The position numbers and the translations under genes were made by a program. The notes beneath the pieces were generated by a model. That model was not told the origin of the DNA, made no database searches, and saw only the letters and a program-made list of their open reading frames with translations. A stretch of 64,000 nt of DNA from Streptomyces sp. Ag109_O5-10 (GTDB lineage Bacteria > Actinomycetota > Actinomycetes > Streptomycetales > Streptomycetaceae), in NCBI RefSeq assembly GCF_900105755.1, contig NZ_FNTQ01000001.1:9238001-9302000 (forward strand). Reading direction: 5' to 3'. This document shows positions 1-11,276 of the stretch, piece by piece (position 1 is the first letter of the stretch; every line of letters begins with the position of its first letter).

Positions 1-910
1 TGCCCGCGGCCGGATCGCCCAGCCCGGCGTCCCGTGCCGCACCGGCCGCCACGGGATGCAGCCAGCGCCCGTTGATGGCGTAACGGGCCAGCGGACCGGT
101 CAGGAAGCGCCGGCCGTCCAGGGTGGCGGAGAGCGCCGTGGAGTGCGGCACCTGCTCTTCCCGGACGTGCTCCTCGAAGTCGGACAGGGGGAACTCCCGC
201 GGCGCCGGATCAGCGACCGTGGGCGTCCCCGAGTCGATGGCGTAGCGGCCGGGGTCGCTCAGTGCGAACAGCGCGTGGTCGCAGACGGCGTCGGGAAAGT
301 CGAACGCCGCCACCCAGCGGACGGTCTCCAGCGCGTCCTCCCGGGCCTGCCGCAGCCGATCTGCCAGGGGCCGGAGTTCGTCTGGTGCCGGGGTCCGGTA
401 GAAGCCGCCCACCCGGATGTTGACCGGGTGGACGGGCCGGCCGCCGAGCTGTTCGATGATCGCGTTGCCGGTCTGTTTGATCCGCAGGCCGCGTTCGACG
501 GCCGCGCGCTGGTCACGAGCGAGTTCGACCATGTCCGCGCGACCGAGGAAGTCCGGCGCGTGCAGGAGGTGGATGTGCAGGGCGTGGCTCTCGATCCACT
601 CGCCGCAGTACAGCAGGCGGCGCAGGTCCGCGAGGGGGCCGTCCACCGTGACCCCGCAGGCGTTCTCGATCGCCCGGCAGGCGCTCATCTGGTAGGCGAC
701 CGGGCAGATGCCGCAGATTCGGGAGGTGATGTCGGGGGGCTCGGTATGGCCCCGGCCCTTCAGGAGGGCCTCGAAGAAGCGGGGCGGTTCGTAGATGCGC
801 AGCTGTGTCCCGGTGACCGAACCGTTTTGGACACGCAGGTGGAGAGCCGCTTCGCCTTCCACCCTGGCCAGCGCGTCCAGTCGCAGGACGCGGGTTCCGC
901 GAGGGTTCAT
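1..910 (-). CDS. NiFe hydrogenase large (alpha) subunit, 3'-truncated by window edge
   Basis: Catalytic large subunit of a bidirectional cytoplasmic NAD(P)-linked hydrogenase, last gene of a four-gene operon. Translating the minus strand from the ATG at 908-910 gives an open frame of about 303 codons to the window edge. It starts MNPRGTRVLRLDALARVEG, where RVEG is a typical large-subunit N-terminus. The first nickel-binding motif reads RICGICPVAYQ near residue 65. The C-terminal DPCxxC motif and the maturation cleavage site lie outside the window. The ATG overlaps the stop of the small subunit by 4 bases (ATGA), so translation is probably coupled. Assignment to group 3b rests on the gene order beta-gamma-delta-alpha. 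Confidence 0.9.
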   Translation of the reverse strand, partial: MNPRGTRVLRLDALARVEGEAALHLRVQNGSVTGTQLRIYEPPRFFEALLKGRGHTEPPDITSRICGICPVAYQMSACRAIENACGVTVDGPLADLRRLLYCGEWIESHALHIHLLHAPDFLGRADMVELARDQRAAVERGLRIKQTGNAIIEQLGGRPVHPVNIRVGGFYRTPAPDELRPLADRLRQAREDALETVRWVAAFDFPDAVCDHALFALSDPGRYAIDSGTPTVADPAPREFPLSDFEEHVREEQVPHSTALSATLDGRRFLTGPLARYAINGRWLHPVAAGAARDAGLGDPAAG

Positions 911-1788
911 GCGGGCCTTTCGGGGCGGGTTTCCGAGCCGGGCCGAGACCGGTGACACTCCTCGGCTGCGAGTTCGGGTACGGGGGCATGTTCCGGCGCC
1001 GTGGCGTTGAAGGTGTGGAAGACACGCTGGATGTCCCGCTCGCTCATCCCGTCGCGGTGCAACTGGGCGACCATGGAGCGCAGGTTGGGCTGGTTCGCCG
1101 GTCCGAAGCAGCCGTAGCATCCGCGTCCGTAGGCGGGGCAGATCGCGCCGCAGCCGGCGTGCGTGACCGGGCCCAGGCAGGGGGTGCCGTGGGCCACCGT
1201 GATGCAGGTGGTGCCGCGTCTCTTGCACTCGAAGCAGACACTGTGGCTCGGGATCCGGGGTCTGCGTCCGGCCAGGTAGGCGGTGATGACCTCGAGGAGC
1301 TGACGGCGGTCGATGGGGCAACCGCGCAGCTCGAAGTCGACCGGGACGTGGGCCGAGATCGGTGTCGAGGTCTCCAGCGTGGAGATGTACTCCGGGCGGG
1401 CGTAGACCGCGGCGAGGAACTCGTCGACGTCGGCGAAGTCGCGCAGGGCCTGGATGCCCCCGGCGGTGGCGCAGGCTCCAATGGTTACCAGGTACCGGGA
1501 GACATGGCGTACGTGCCGGATCCGCTCGGCGTCCTCGGCGGTGGTGATCGACCCTTCGACCAGGGAGAGGTCGTAGGGCCCCCGGCCAGCCGGCCGGGCG
1601 TGCTCCCCGCCGGCGCCGCCCTCGGCGGAGGTCATCTCCAGGAAGTGGTCGATCCGTACCCGGTCGGCGAGGCCCAGCAGTTCGTCCTCGCAGTCGAGCA
1701 GGGTCAGCTGGCAGCCGTCGCAGGAGGCGAACTTCCACACGGCGAGATTCGGCCGGTGACCGGGGGCCGGTCCGGGCGCGATGGCCAT
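907..1788 (-). CDS. NiFe hydrogenase small (delta) subunit
   Basis: Electron-transfer small subunit (293 aa). It carries the proximal-cluster motif FASCDGCQLTLLDCE near residues 21-35, and further cysteine motifs CFECKRRGTTC, GTPCLGPVTHAGCGAICP and GCYGCFGP that fit three [4Fe-4S] clusters linking the NiFe site to the diaphorase part. There is no twin-arginine signal, so it should be cytoplasmic, as expected for group 3. The stop overlaps the alpha-subunit start, and the start lies one base after the gamma-subunit stop. Its C-terminal 25 residues are proline- and arginine-rich. Confidence 0.92.
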   Translation of the reverse strand: MAIAPGPAPGHRPNLAVWKFASCDGCQLTLLDCEDELLGLADRVRIDHFLEMTSAEGGAGGEHARPAGRGPYDLSLVEGSITTAEDAERIRHVRHVSRYLVTIGACATAGGIQALRDFADVDEFLAAVYARPEYISTLETSTPISAHVPVDFELRGCPIDRRQLLEVITAYLAGRRPRIPSHSVCFECKRRGTTCITVAHGTPCLGPVTHAGCGAICPAYGRGCYGCFGPANQPNLRSMVAQLHRDGMSERDIQRVFHTFNATAPEHAPVPELAAEECHRSRPGSETRPERPA

Positions 1789-1789
1789 G

Positions 1790-2614
1790 TCACAACTCCC
1801 TCACAAGGAGCAGGTCTGCCACGCGGTCGTAGCCGACGACCGGACCGTCCCGGCACAGCAGGAGCGGGCCGAGCTGGCAGTGGCCGCAATGACCGGTGGC
1901 GCAGCGCATGTTCCGTTCCAGGGACACCTGGACGCGGTCCGGGACCACTCCCCGGGCCACGAGGTCGCGGGCGGTGTGGCGCATCATCACCTCGGGCCCG
2001 CAGACCAGTGCGCGGGTCCGTTCAGGACGCAGGTCGAGGCGGTCCAGGAGCGTGGTGACCACGCCGACCGCGCCGTGCCAGCCGGGGCCGGGGCCGGGGC
2101 GGTCGACGGTCACCGCTACCGACGCCGGTCCGCGCCAGTCGTCGATCTCGTTCTCGTAGACGAGGTCGGCCGGGGTACGGGCGCCCACCAGGACCGTGAG
2201 CCGACCGTACCCGCCCCGCCGTGCCAGGACGGCGTGCACGACCGGGCGCAACGGGGCCAGCCCGATACCTCCGGCGATCACCAGCAGATCCTCCCCAGCC
2301 GCCGTCGCCAGGTCCCAGCCGGTACCGTACGGCCCTCTGAGACCGACGGTGTCAGCAGGGCGCAGCCGGACCAGAGCCGCCGAGACCGCGCCCACGGCAC
2401 GCACGGTGTACACGAGACCGCCGCGGGGGCCGCGCAGGGCGCTGACCGAGACGGGCACCTCACCGACCCCGAAGGCGTAGATCATCGCGAACTGTCCCGG
2501 CGCGAACGGCGGAAGGGCACGTCCGGTCGGCACCAGCTCGATAGAACGGGTGTCGGCGGTCTCCGCCCAGGTGCCCGCAACCTGATACGGCAGCGGAGGC
2601 GCCACGGTGGTCAT
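1790..2614 (-). CDS. Hydrogenase gamma subunit (FAD/NAD(P)H-binding diaphorase)
   Basis: Ferredoxin-NADP reductase-fold subunit (274 aa) that passes electrons between the hydrogenase module and NAD(P)H. It has an N-terminal FAD-binding barrel (PGQFAMIYAFGVGEVPVSVS, near residues 35-55), a nucleotide-binding fold starting VIAGGIGLAPLRP, and a C-terminal [2Fe-2S] motif CATGHCGHCQLGPLLLC. The ATG at 2612-2614 was chosen because it overlaps the beta-subunit stop by 4 bases and begins exactly at the family N-terminus; a longer open frame upstream runs into the beta gene. Sulfhydrogenase/hydrogenase gamma subunits have the same architecture. Confidence 0.92.
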   Translation of the reverse strand: MTTVAPPLPYQVAGTWAETADTRSIELVPTGRALPPFAPGQFAMIYAFGVGEVPVSVSALRGPRGGLVYTVRAVGAVSAALVRLRPADTVGLRGPYGTGWDLATAAGEDLLVIAGGIGLAPLRPVVHAVLARRGGYGRLTVLVGARTPADLVYENEIDDWRGPASVAVTVDRPGPGPGWHGAVGVVTTLLDRLDLRPERTRALVCGPEVMMRHTARDLVARGVVPDRVQVSLERNMRCATGHCGHCQLGPLLLCRDGPVVGYDRVADLLLVREL

Positions 2615-3786
2615 GGCGGCTCCGCTTCCCCCGGCCGTGTCCAGTCGTGCAGGGCGGCGGCCTCCTCCGTGATGTCGATCCCGACCGGGCACCACACGAT
2701 GCAGCGACCGCAGCCCACACAGCCGGACGAACCGAACTGGTCGTACCAGGTGCCGAGCTTGTGGGTCATCCACTGCCGATAGCGGCTGCGCGGGGAGGCG
2801 CGGACCGTGCCCCCGTGCAGCTGGGAGAAGTCCAGGTCGAAACACGAGTCCCACAACCGCCAGCGCTCCGCGTGGTCGCCGGTGAGGTCGGTGACGTCCT
2901 CGGTGGTGGTGCAGAAGCAGGTGGGGCACACCATGGTGCAGTTGCCACAGGTCAGACATCGTCCCGCGACGTCGTCCCAGCGGGGCGCGTCGAGCGTCGT
3001 GGCCATCAGCTCCCGCAGGTCGGCCTCGGGCATGGCGCGACCCATGCGATCCGCGGCGGCCGCGACACCCGCACGGGCCGTCTCACGGGTGTCCGGGTCG
3101 GCCGAACGGGTCGGGACTTCGGCCAGGATCTCGGCGCCCTCCGAACTGCCGCTGCGGATCCAGAAACGATGTCCGGCCTCGTCCGCCACCTCGGTCATGA
3201 CCAGGTCGTAGCCGGGGCCCGCGGCGGGTCCGGTACCCATCGAGACGCAGAAGCAGGTGGCGCCGGGTTCCGTGCACTCGACCACGATCAGCAGTGCTCC
3301 GGAGCGCCGTCCCTCGTAGCCGGGGTCGCGGTGCATGCCACCGGTCAGCACCCGATCCTGGACGGCGATGGCCCGCAGGTCGCATGGGCGCACGCCGAGG
3401 AAGGCGTAACGCGGGGGCGTGGGTCGGTCGGCGGCGATGACCAGCCCGTCCTCCGTCCGGTCGGCGCTCCACTCCCGCACCCGGGGCGGGTGCAGGAACG
3501 GCTTCCAGGACTGCGGGCCCGCCGCGTGCGCGAAGGCCGCGCCGTCGGACCGCTCACGCAGCCGGTACCGCCCGGCCTCCAGCTCGACGCCCCAGCCGTA
3601 CGGCAGCTCGTCGGCCGACCGAAGCTCCGCGAGGATGATCGCGTCGTCCCGCACCGTGGGTCCCACGACCGTGAACCCGCGTCTGATCAGCACGTCCACC
3701 AGCGCCGCCATGCCGTCCTTGCTCATGACAAGCCCGTCGGACCAAGGGACGGCCGGGGAGGAGTTCACATCGGCGTCGGCGGTCAT
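2611..3786 (-). CDS. Hydrogenase beta subunit (4Fe-4S electron-transfer protein)
   Basis: First gene of the hydrogenase operon (391 aa). The C-terminal half holds two ferredoxin-type motifs, CLTCGNCTMVCPTCFC and CVGCGRCIVWCPVGID, for two [4Fe-4S] clusters; the N-terminal half is the sulfhydrogenase beta fold. The start is set by a strong ribosome site, GAAGGAGG, a few bases before the ATG at 3784-3786. This subunit normally docks with gamma to form the NAD(P)H-oxidising half. The gene is divergent from the DUF1254 gene, leaving a 410-bp shared regulatory region. Confidence 0.9.
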   Translation of the reverse strand: MTADADVNSSPAVPWSDGLVMSKDGMAALVDVLIRRGFTVVGPTVRDDAIILAELRSADELPYGWGVELEAGRYRLRERSDGAAFAHAAGPQSWKPFLHPPRVREWSADRTEDGLVIAADRPTPPRYAFLGVRPCDLRAIAVQDRVLTGGMHRDPGYEGRRSGALLIVVECTEPGATCFCVSMGTGPAAGPGYDLVMTEVADEAGHRFWIRSGSSEGAEILAEVPTRSADPDTRETARAGVAAAADRMGRAMPEADLRELMATTLDAPRWDDVAGRCLTCGNCTMVCPTCFCTTTEDVTDLTGDHAERWRLWDSCFDLDFSQLHGGTVRASPRSRYRQWMTHKLGTWYDQFGSSGCVGCGRCIVWCPVGIDITEEAAALHDWTRPGEAEPP

Positions 3787-3869
3787 GACCGACCTCCTTC
3801 GGCACGGGTGCGTTCCCGCGATCTCCGGCCCCCGAGGGCAACGGTTCCGGCCGCTCGGTGGGGCGGGAA

Positions 3870-3883
3870 GGGCCGTACGGGCA
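3870..3883 (+). promoter_or_regulatory. Weak DosR/OsdR-like site upstream of hydrogenase operon
   Basis: The sequence GGGCCGTACGGGCA keeps the GGGCCG half of the motif GGGCCGNNNGTCCC but only part of the second half. It lies 84 bp before the hydrogenase beta start, a spacing like that of better matches in this window. The call rests on position plus half-site. Confidence 0.3.
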
Positions 3884-4148
3884 CACGTGGAGGGCTGTTC
3901 TGCCCCCGGCCACAGCCGGACGGAGCCGACCCGGCGCGACGCGTCGTACGGCGCGGCTCTTCCGGGGCCGTTCCCGGTCATCGTCTCAAGCGGTCGGCGG
4001 CCGCGCCACCGAGGCGTCCGGCCGTGTGGGATCGAATGCGCTCCAGGAGTGCTTCGCCGCTCGGCCGTACGCGTGGTCAGGACTTCTCCGGCTGCGCCGA
4101 CCGGCACCGCGGGGGAAAATTCCCGCTGAAGGGGTGACCACGCAACCG

Positions 4149-4162
4149 GGGCCCCAAGTCCC
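4149..4162 (+). promoter_or_regulatory. DosR/OsdR-like box upstream of DUF1254 gene
   Basis: GGGCCCCAAGTCCC matches the mycobacterial DosR consensus GGGACTWWAGTCCC at 11 of 14 positions. It ends 34 bp before the DUF1254 start, so it would lie near the core promoter of that gene. It is also in the divergent region that serves the hydrogenase operon. Confidence 0.5.
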
Positions 4163-4196
4163 TGCCCTCGACGCTGTTGAGCGAAGTGGTGTTGAT

Positions 4197-5711
4197 ATGC
4201 CCGAACCATCGCAAAGCCCCGCCTGGCGGCGGATACCCGAGGACGTGGCCGGCGCAGCCGCCACGGTGGCGCGGGCCGCCGGGCATGCGGTCCTGCATCC
4301 GAAGTCCACGGTCGAGCGGGCACGCCATCTGCCGGACATCGTGCCCGCGCTGGGTCAGGCGGTGAAGCCGATACTGACCGGACGCATGGACGACTGGCGT
4401 GGCGAGTACGCCTACACGCTGGGTGAACAGGCGTTCGTCTACGGGTTTCCGTACATCTACAACGCCAAGCTGAGGCACGACTGGGTGACGCAGCCGCGGA
4501 ACCCCGCGACGGTTCCGTACGCGCCCGTCAACCATTTCTGGCATGCCGAGCGACTGCTGGACGCGACCTACCGCGACGGCGGGTGTCCCAACAACGACAC
4601 CCTGTATTCGGCGGCCTGGGTGCACCTCGGCAGCGAGCCGGTCATTCTCTCCCACCCCGACATGTGGGACCGGTACTTCACCTTCGAGCTGGTGGGAATC
4701 ACGTCCGACAACTTCGACTACGTCGGTCAACGCACCACCGGCTCGGGCCCGGGCAGCTTCGCCCTGGTCGGTCCGGAATGGCAGGGCGAGCTCCCCGCCG
4801 CGGTACGGCGCCTGAAGCAGGCACCGAGCCCCTGGGTTCTCGTCCTCGGCCGTACCCTCGTCAACGGCCCCGACGACGTGCCGCGGGTCCGGGAACTCCA
4901 GAAGCAGTACCGGCTCACCCCGCTCAGCCTGTTCGGCAGGCCGGACGCGGAAGTCCCCGAAAGCCGTGACGTCCTGACGCCGGTCCTGGCCGAGGAGGAT
5001 CCCCTGGGGCCGTGGAAGACGCTGAACGCCATGCTGGCCGAGAATCCCCCGCCGTCCCACCACCACGTCCTTCTCCAGCAGTTCGCCCAGATCGGGGTGG
5101 GCCCCGGGCTCGACGTCGAGGCGCAGCCCGACTCGGTGAAACGAAGCCTGATCCGGGCCGCCGCCGTCGGTGTCCCCCTGCTCAGACAGCAGATCCTCAG
5201 CGGCGACTGGGCGCACCTCGTGCACGGCTGGCGATACCCTCCCCCGCAGATGGGACGCTTCGGCGACGACTTCCTCAAACGCGCCGCCGACCAGTCGCTC
5301 ATCGGCATCACCGCCAACGACCCCGCCGAAGCGGTCTACCTCCTCAACTTCGACGACGCGGACGGCGACAAGCTGGCCCCCGAGGGCCGCTACGAACTGC
5401 ACTTCCCCGGCGGCGCCCTGCCACCGGTCGACGCCTTCTGGTCACTGACCGCGTATGGGGAGGACATGAACCTCATCCCCAACCCGGCCGACCGCTACTC
5501 CGTGGGCGACCGCAGCCCCGGCCTGCGATGGGACGCGGACGGCGGACTGACCATCCACCTGCAGAGCGAACCGCCCGGCGAGGGCCGGGAGGCCAATTGG
5601 CTGCCCACCACGAAGAAGGGCGCCTGGTTCGTGGCCCTGCGCATGTACCGGCCCCGCCCGGAGGTGATCGACGCGACCTGGGAGTGTCCTCCGCTGACCC
5701 GCGTCGCCTGA
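4197..5711 (+). CDS. DUF1254/DUF1214 domain protein
   Basis: A 504-aa protein with an N-terminal DUF1254 region (YVYGFPYIYN-like segment near residue 82, then NNDTLYSAAWVHL and FTFELVGITSDNFDYVG) and a C-terminal DUF1214 region (GRYELHFPGG, FWSLTAYG, LIPNPADRYSVGDR). The family is widespread but has no established reaction, and this copy shows no clear signal peptide or membrane helix. The ATG at 4197 gives the expected family start; no strong ribosome site precedes it, so a GTG or other upstream start is possible. A DosR-like box lies just upstream, suggesting induction with the hydrogenase. Confidence 0.8.
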   Translation: MPEPSQSPAWRRIPEDVAGAAATVARAAGHAVLHPKSTVERARHLPDIVPALGQAVKPILTGRMDDWRGEYAYTLGEQAFVYGFPYIYNAKLRHDWVTQPRNPATVPYAPVNHFWHAERLLDATYRDGGCPNNDTLYSAAWVHLGSEPVILSHPDMWDRYFTFELVGITSDNFDYVGQRTTGSGPGSFALVGPEWQGELPAAVRRLKQAPSPWVLVLGRTLVNGPDDVPRVRELQKQYRLTPLSLFGRPDAEVPESRDVLTPVLAEEDPLGPWKTLNAMLAENPPPSHHHVLLQQFAQIGVGPGLDVEAQPDSVKRSLIRAAAVGVPLLRQQILSGDWAHLVHGWRYPPPQMGRFGDDFLKRAADQSLIGITANDPAEAVYLLNFDDADGDKLAPEGRYELHFPGGALPPVDAFWSLTAYGEDMNLIPNPADRYSVGDRSPGLRWDADGGLTIHLQSEPPGEGREANWLPTTKKGAWFVALRMYRPRPEVIDATWECPPLTRVA

Positions 5712-5784
5712 CGTCACGAGCACGTCGGCAGAACCGCCCCCGCCGCCGCGCCCGGGAGTCCTCTCCGGGTGACCTGGAGGGTGG

Positions 5785-5798
5785 GGGCCGCTCTCCCC
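5785..5798 (+). promoter_or_regulatory. Weak DosR/OsdR-like site upstream of acyl-CoA synthetase operon
   Basis: GGGCCGCTCTCCCC agrees with GGGCCGNNNGTCCC at 9 of its 11 fixed positions and lies about 60 bp before the acyl-CoA synthetase start. GC-rich near-palindromes are common here, so this is tentative. Confidence 0.3.
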
Positions 5799-5858
5799 GG
5801 TGCGGGAGAGACCGGCCGGACGGATGATCGAAGGAGGCCCGGAGGAAGGAGGGGCCGC

Positions 5859-7723
<1,865 letters not shown>

Positions 7724-7727
<4 letters not shown>

Positions 7728-8725
7728 GCACCACCCGCACCCGGGCAAACCCTCAGACCGCCCACCGGCTGGCCCTCCTGGAGTCGATGCTGCGCGTCCG
7801 CCGGTTCGAGGAACGCTGCGTGGAGCTGTACAGCGCGGCGCGCATCAGGGGCTTCATGCATCTGTACATCGGTGAGGAGGCCGTCGCCGTCGGCGTCAAC
7901 GAGGCGCTCACGAACGACGACGCGGTCGTGTCGACGTACCGCGAACACGGCCACGCACTCGCCCGCGGAGTGCCGGCCGAGGCGATCATGGCGGAGATGT
8001 TCGGCAAGGCGACCGGCTGCAGCCACGGCCGTGGCGGCTCCATGCACCTCTTCGACGCCGAGCGCCGCTTCTACGGCGGCAACGCCATCGTCGGCGGCGG
8101 ACTGCCGCTCGCGGCCGGCCTCGCCCTCGCCGACCGGATGACCGGCCGGACCCGGATCACCTGTTGTTTCTTCGGCGACGGAGCCTTCGCCGAGGGCGAG
8201 TTCCACGAGACCGCCAACCTCGCCGCGCTCTGGGGACTGCCCCTGCTGCTGGTCTGCGAGAACAACCTGTACGCCATGGGCACCGCGCTCGCCCGCCACC
8301 AGGCCCAGACCGACCTCGCACTGCGTGCCGCCGGATACGGCATGGCCTCCTGGGCCGTCGACGGCATGGACGTCCTCGCCGTCGAGGACGCCACCCGGCG
8401 GGCCGCCGAGGGGGTGCACGGCGGAGGCGGACCGCACTTCCTGGAGATGCGCACGTACCGTTTCCGCGCCCACTCCATGTACGACTCCGACCGCTACCGC
8501 GACAAGGCCGAGATCGAACACTGGAAGGAGCGCGACCCGGTCGAGGGGTTCGCCCGGCGGCTGCGGGACGCGAAGGAGCTGTCTGACAAGGCCCGCTGCG
8601 CCCTGGAGGACCGCCTGGCCGCCGAGCTCGACAGCGCGGTGGAAGCGGCCGAGCGGGCGCCCGAGGAACCCGTCGAGGAGCTGCTGAAGTACGTCACCAG
8701 CCCGGTGGAGGCGAGCCCGCCATGA
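7724..8725 (+). CDS. 2-oxoacid (pyruvate/acetoin-type) dehydrogenase E1 alpha
   Basis: Thiamine-diphosphate-dependent E1 alpha chain (333 aa). It carries RGFMHLYIGEEAVAVG, the substrate-channel segment CSHGRGGSMHLF, and the ThDP/Mg motif GDGAFAEGEFHETANLAALW ending in CENN. The phosphorylation-loop equivalent RAHSMYDSDRYRDKAE is present. It is translationally coupled to the ligase before it and to E1 beta after it. The sequence type fits pyruvate or acetoin dehydrogenase complexes rather than the single-chain AceE that many actinobacteria use for the main pyruvate complex. Confidence 0.9.
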
Positions 8726-9777
8726 CCGCGCCCCACAGCCCTGCCACGAAGTCCGCTGCCCCCGCCGGCCTCAAGACGACCTACCGGGAGGCGATGCGCG
8801 AGGCCCTGCGCGAGGCCCTGCGTACCGACGAGCGGGTGTTCCTGATGGGTGAGGACGTGGGCCGGTACGGCGGCTGCTTCGGCGTCAGCCTCGGTCTGCT
8901 GGAGGAGTTCGGGTCCGACCGGATCCGGGACGCCCCGCTGTCCGAGTCCGCTTTCGTGGGCGCCGGCATCGGCGCGGCCCTGGCCGGCATGCGGCCGGTC
9001 GTCGAGATCATGACGGTCAACTTCAGCCTGCTCGCCCTGGATCAGATCCTCAACAACGCCGCGACCCTGCTGCACATGTCGGGCGGCCAGCTGCCGGTCC
9101 CGATCGTGATCCGGATGACCACCGGTGCGGGCCGCCAGCTCGCCGCCCAGCACTCGCACAGTCTGGAGGGCTGGTACGCGCACATACCCGGCCTGCGCGT
9201 CCTGGCGCCGGCCACCCTCACCGACGCCCGCCACATGCTGGCCCCCGCGCTCGCCGACCCCGATCCCGTGCTGATCTTCGAGCACGGCAGCCTGTACAAC
9301 GTCTCCGGCGAACTGCCCGCCGACGCGGGCCCCGTCGACCTCGACCACGCGGCCGTCCGACGGCCCGGCACGGACGTCTCCCTGATCACCTACGGCGGCT
9401 CCCTGCCCAAGGCGCTCGCCGCCGCCGACGACCTCGCGAGCGGCGGCATCAGCGCGGAAGTCGTCGACCTGCGCACCCTGCGCCCCCTGGACGACGCCAC
9501 GATCGGCGGCTCGGTGGCGCGCACGCACCGGGCCGTCGTCGTCGACGAGGGCTGGCGCACCGGCAGCCTCGCCGCCGAGATCTCTGCCCGCCTCACCGAA
9601 CAGCACTTCTACGACCTCGACGCCCCCGTCGAGCGGGTGTGCAGCGCGGAGGTGCCCATGCCGTACGCACGCCGACTGGAGGAGGCCGCGCTCCCGCAGC
9701 CAGACGGCATCGTCGCGGCCGCCCGCCGCACGGTCGGCGAGCCCGCGCCGGCCACCGGAAAGGCCGGGCTGACATGA
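8722..9777 (+). CDS. 2-oxoacid dehydrogenase E1 beta
   Basis: E1 beta chain (351 aa) that forms the alpha2beta2 decarboxylase with the preceding gene. Visible family segments are VFLMGEDVGRYGGCFGVSLGLL, APLSESAFVGAGIGAALAGMRPVVEIM, PIVIRMTTGAGRQLAAQHSHS and, at the C-terminus, VVDLRTLRPLDDATI. Start and stop both use 4-base overlaps. The bound substrate is not identifiable from sequence; the neighbouring acyl-CoA synthetase suggests that acetyl-CoA or a similar product is made by two routes in one operon. Confidence 0.9.
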   Translation: MTAPHSPATKSAAPAGLKTTYREAMREALREALRTDERVFLMGEDVGRYGGCFGVSLGLLEEFGSDRIRDAPLSESAFVGAGIGAALAGMRPVVEIMTVNFSLLALDQILNNAATLLHMSGGQLPVPIVIRMTTGAGRQLAAQHSHSLEGWYAHIPGLRVLAPATLTDARHMLAPALADPDPVLIFEHGSLYNVSGELPADAGPVDLDHAAVRRPGTDVSLITYGGSLPKALAAADDLASGGISAEVVDLRTLRPLDDATIGGSVARTHRAVVVDEGWRTGSLAAEISARLTEQHFYDLDAPVERVCSAEVPMPYARRLEEAALPQPDGIVAAARRTVGEPAPATGKAGLT

Positions 9778-11276
9778 CCGCGTTCACCATGCCCTCACTC
9801 GGCGCGGACATGGACGAGGGGCTGCTCCAGGAGTGGCTCGTGGCCCCCGGCGACCAGGTACGCAAGGGCGATGTCGTGGCGGTCGTGGAGACCGACAAGG
9901 CGGCCATCGAGGTCGAGTGCTTCGAGTCGGGGACCGTGGGACGGCTCCTCGTCCCGGCGGGAACCCGGGTACCGGTGGGAACCCCGCTCGCGGTGATCGA
10001 AGGCGGGACCTCTGCGGTGACGCGGGCAGGCGCCTCCGGGCCTTCGGCGACGGCTGCGGTCGAGGCGGTCCGTCCCACGGCCGCCGCGCCGACCACGCGG
10101 AAACCGCCCGTGCAGGAGGCGGCCGAACAGAAACCGGCCACCGCGCCGCACGAACGCCCGAAACCCCGGCGGAAACCGGTCCGCGCCCAGAAGAAGCCGG
10201 CCGGGCAGCCTGTACGACACACGACGGCCGGGCCCGCGCAGCCCTCACCACCCGCGTCCGCCGAGACCACCTCGGCGCTCGCAGCCGGGCCGCTGGTGCG
10301 GCACCTGGCCGAGCTGCGGGGCGTCGACCTGACGACACTGCACGGCACCGGACCCGGCGGACGGATCACCCGCAGCGACGTGGAACACGCGCCGCTTCAC
10401 CCGCCGAGGGTGCGGTCGACCCCGTACGCCCGACGGCTCGCCCACGACCTCGACGTCGACCTGACGGAAGTACGGGGCACCGGGGAAGGCGGCGCCGTAC
10501 GGGCAGCCGACGTGCGCGCCCATGCCGGGGAAGGCGAGCGTGAGCGGCCCCGGCACAACGGCGCACGGCGCGCCTCCGTGACCGTACCGGCCGCCGACCG
10601 CCCGGAACGGCGCACGGACGCCATGCGCCGTGCCATCGCCGAGCTCATGAGCCGCTCCAAGCGGGAGATCCCGCACTACTACCTGTCCACGACCATCGAT
10701 CTCACGGCCGCCACGGACTGGCTGCGCCGGCTCAACCGCGGCCGTTCGCCCGCCGACCGGCTCGTGCCGGCGGCCCTGCTGCTCAGGGCCGCCGCGCTTG
10801 CCGCGCGCGAGGTGCCGAGCCTCAACGGCTACTGGCAGAACGACGGGTTCGTCCCCGCGTCCGAGGTCAACCTGGGCGTCGCGGTCTCGCTCCGGCAGGG
10901 CGGACTGCTCGCGCCGGTGATCCACCACGCCGACACCCTGCCGCCCGACGCCCTCATGCACCACCTCAAGGGCCTCGTCGAGCGCACCCGCCGGGGGCGC
11001 CTGCGCGGCAGCGAGATGTCCGGCGCCACCCTCACCGTCACCAACCTGGGCGACCAGGGCGTGGAGAGCGTCTACGGCGTCATCCATCCACCCCAGGTCG
11101 CCCTCGTCGGCTTCGGCGCGATCGCCGAACGGCCTTGGGCGGTCGACGGCATGCTCGGCGTACGCCCGGTGGTGACCACGACCGTGGCCGCCGACCACCG
11201 GGCCTCGGACGGTGCCGTGGGAGCGCGCTACCTCACGGCGGTCGACCGACTGCTACGGAAACCGGAGGAGCTGTGA
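9774..11276 (+). CDS. 2-oxoacid dehydrogenase E2 (acyltransferase) with two subunit-binding domains
   Basis: Dihydrolipoyl acyltransferase core (500 aa). Order: lipoyl domain at residues 1-77 with lipoyl Lys42 in VETDKAAIEVE; a long Ala/Pro/Lys linker; a first peripheral subunit-binding domain (about 172-207, AGPLVRHLAELRGVDL with GTGPGGRITRSDV); a second one (about 214-251, STPYARRLAHDLDVDL with GTGEGGAVRAADV); and the catalytic domain ending with active-site motif DHRASDGA. Two adjacent binding domains are unusual for an E2, which normally has one. No E3 (lipoamide dehydrogenase) gene is nearby, so E3 must come from elsewhere. Confidence 0.92.
   Translation: MTAFTMPSLGADMDEGLLQEWLVAPGDQVRKGDVVAVVETDKAAIEVECFESGTVGRLLVPAGTRVPVGTPLAVIEGGTSAVTRAGASGPSATAAVEAVRPTAAAPTTRKPPVQEAAEQKPATAPHERPKPRRKPVRAQKKPAGQPVRHTTAGPAQPSPPASAETTSALAAGPLVRHLAELRGVDLTTLHGTGPGGRITRSDVEHAPLHPPRVRSTPYARRLAHDLDVDLTEVRGTGEGGAVRAADVRAHAGEGERERPRHNGARRASVTVPAADRPERRTDAMRRAIAELMSRSKREIPHYYLSTTIDLTAATDWLRRLNRGRSPADRLVPAALLLRAAALAAREVPSLNGYWQNDGFVPASEVNLGVAVSLRQGGLLAPVIHHADTLPPDALMHHLKGLVERTRRGRLRGSEMSGATLTVTNLGDQGVESVYGVIHPPQVALVGFGAIAERPWAVDGMLGVRPVVTTTVAADHRASDGAVGARYLTAVDRLLRKPEEL

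Noticed and set aside
4077..5402. Long open frames antisense to the DUF1254 gene and to many other genes
   Set aside because: They follow from high GC codon bias; they lack family features and ribosome sites.
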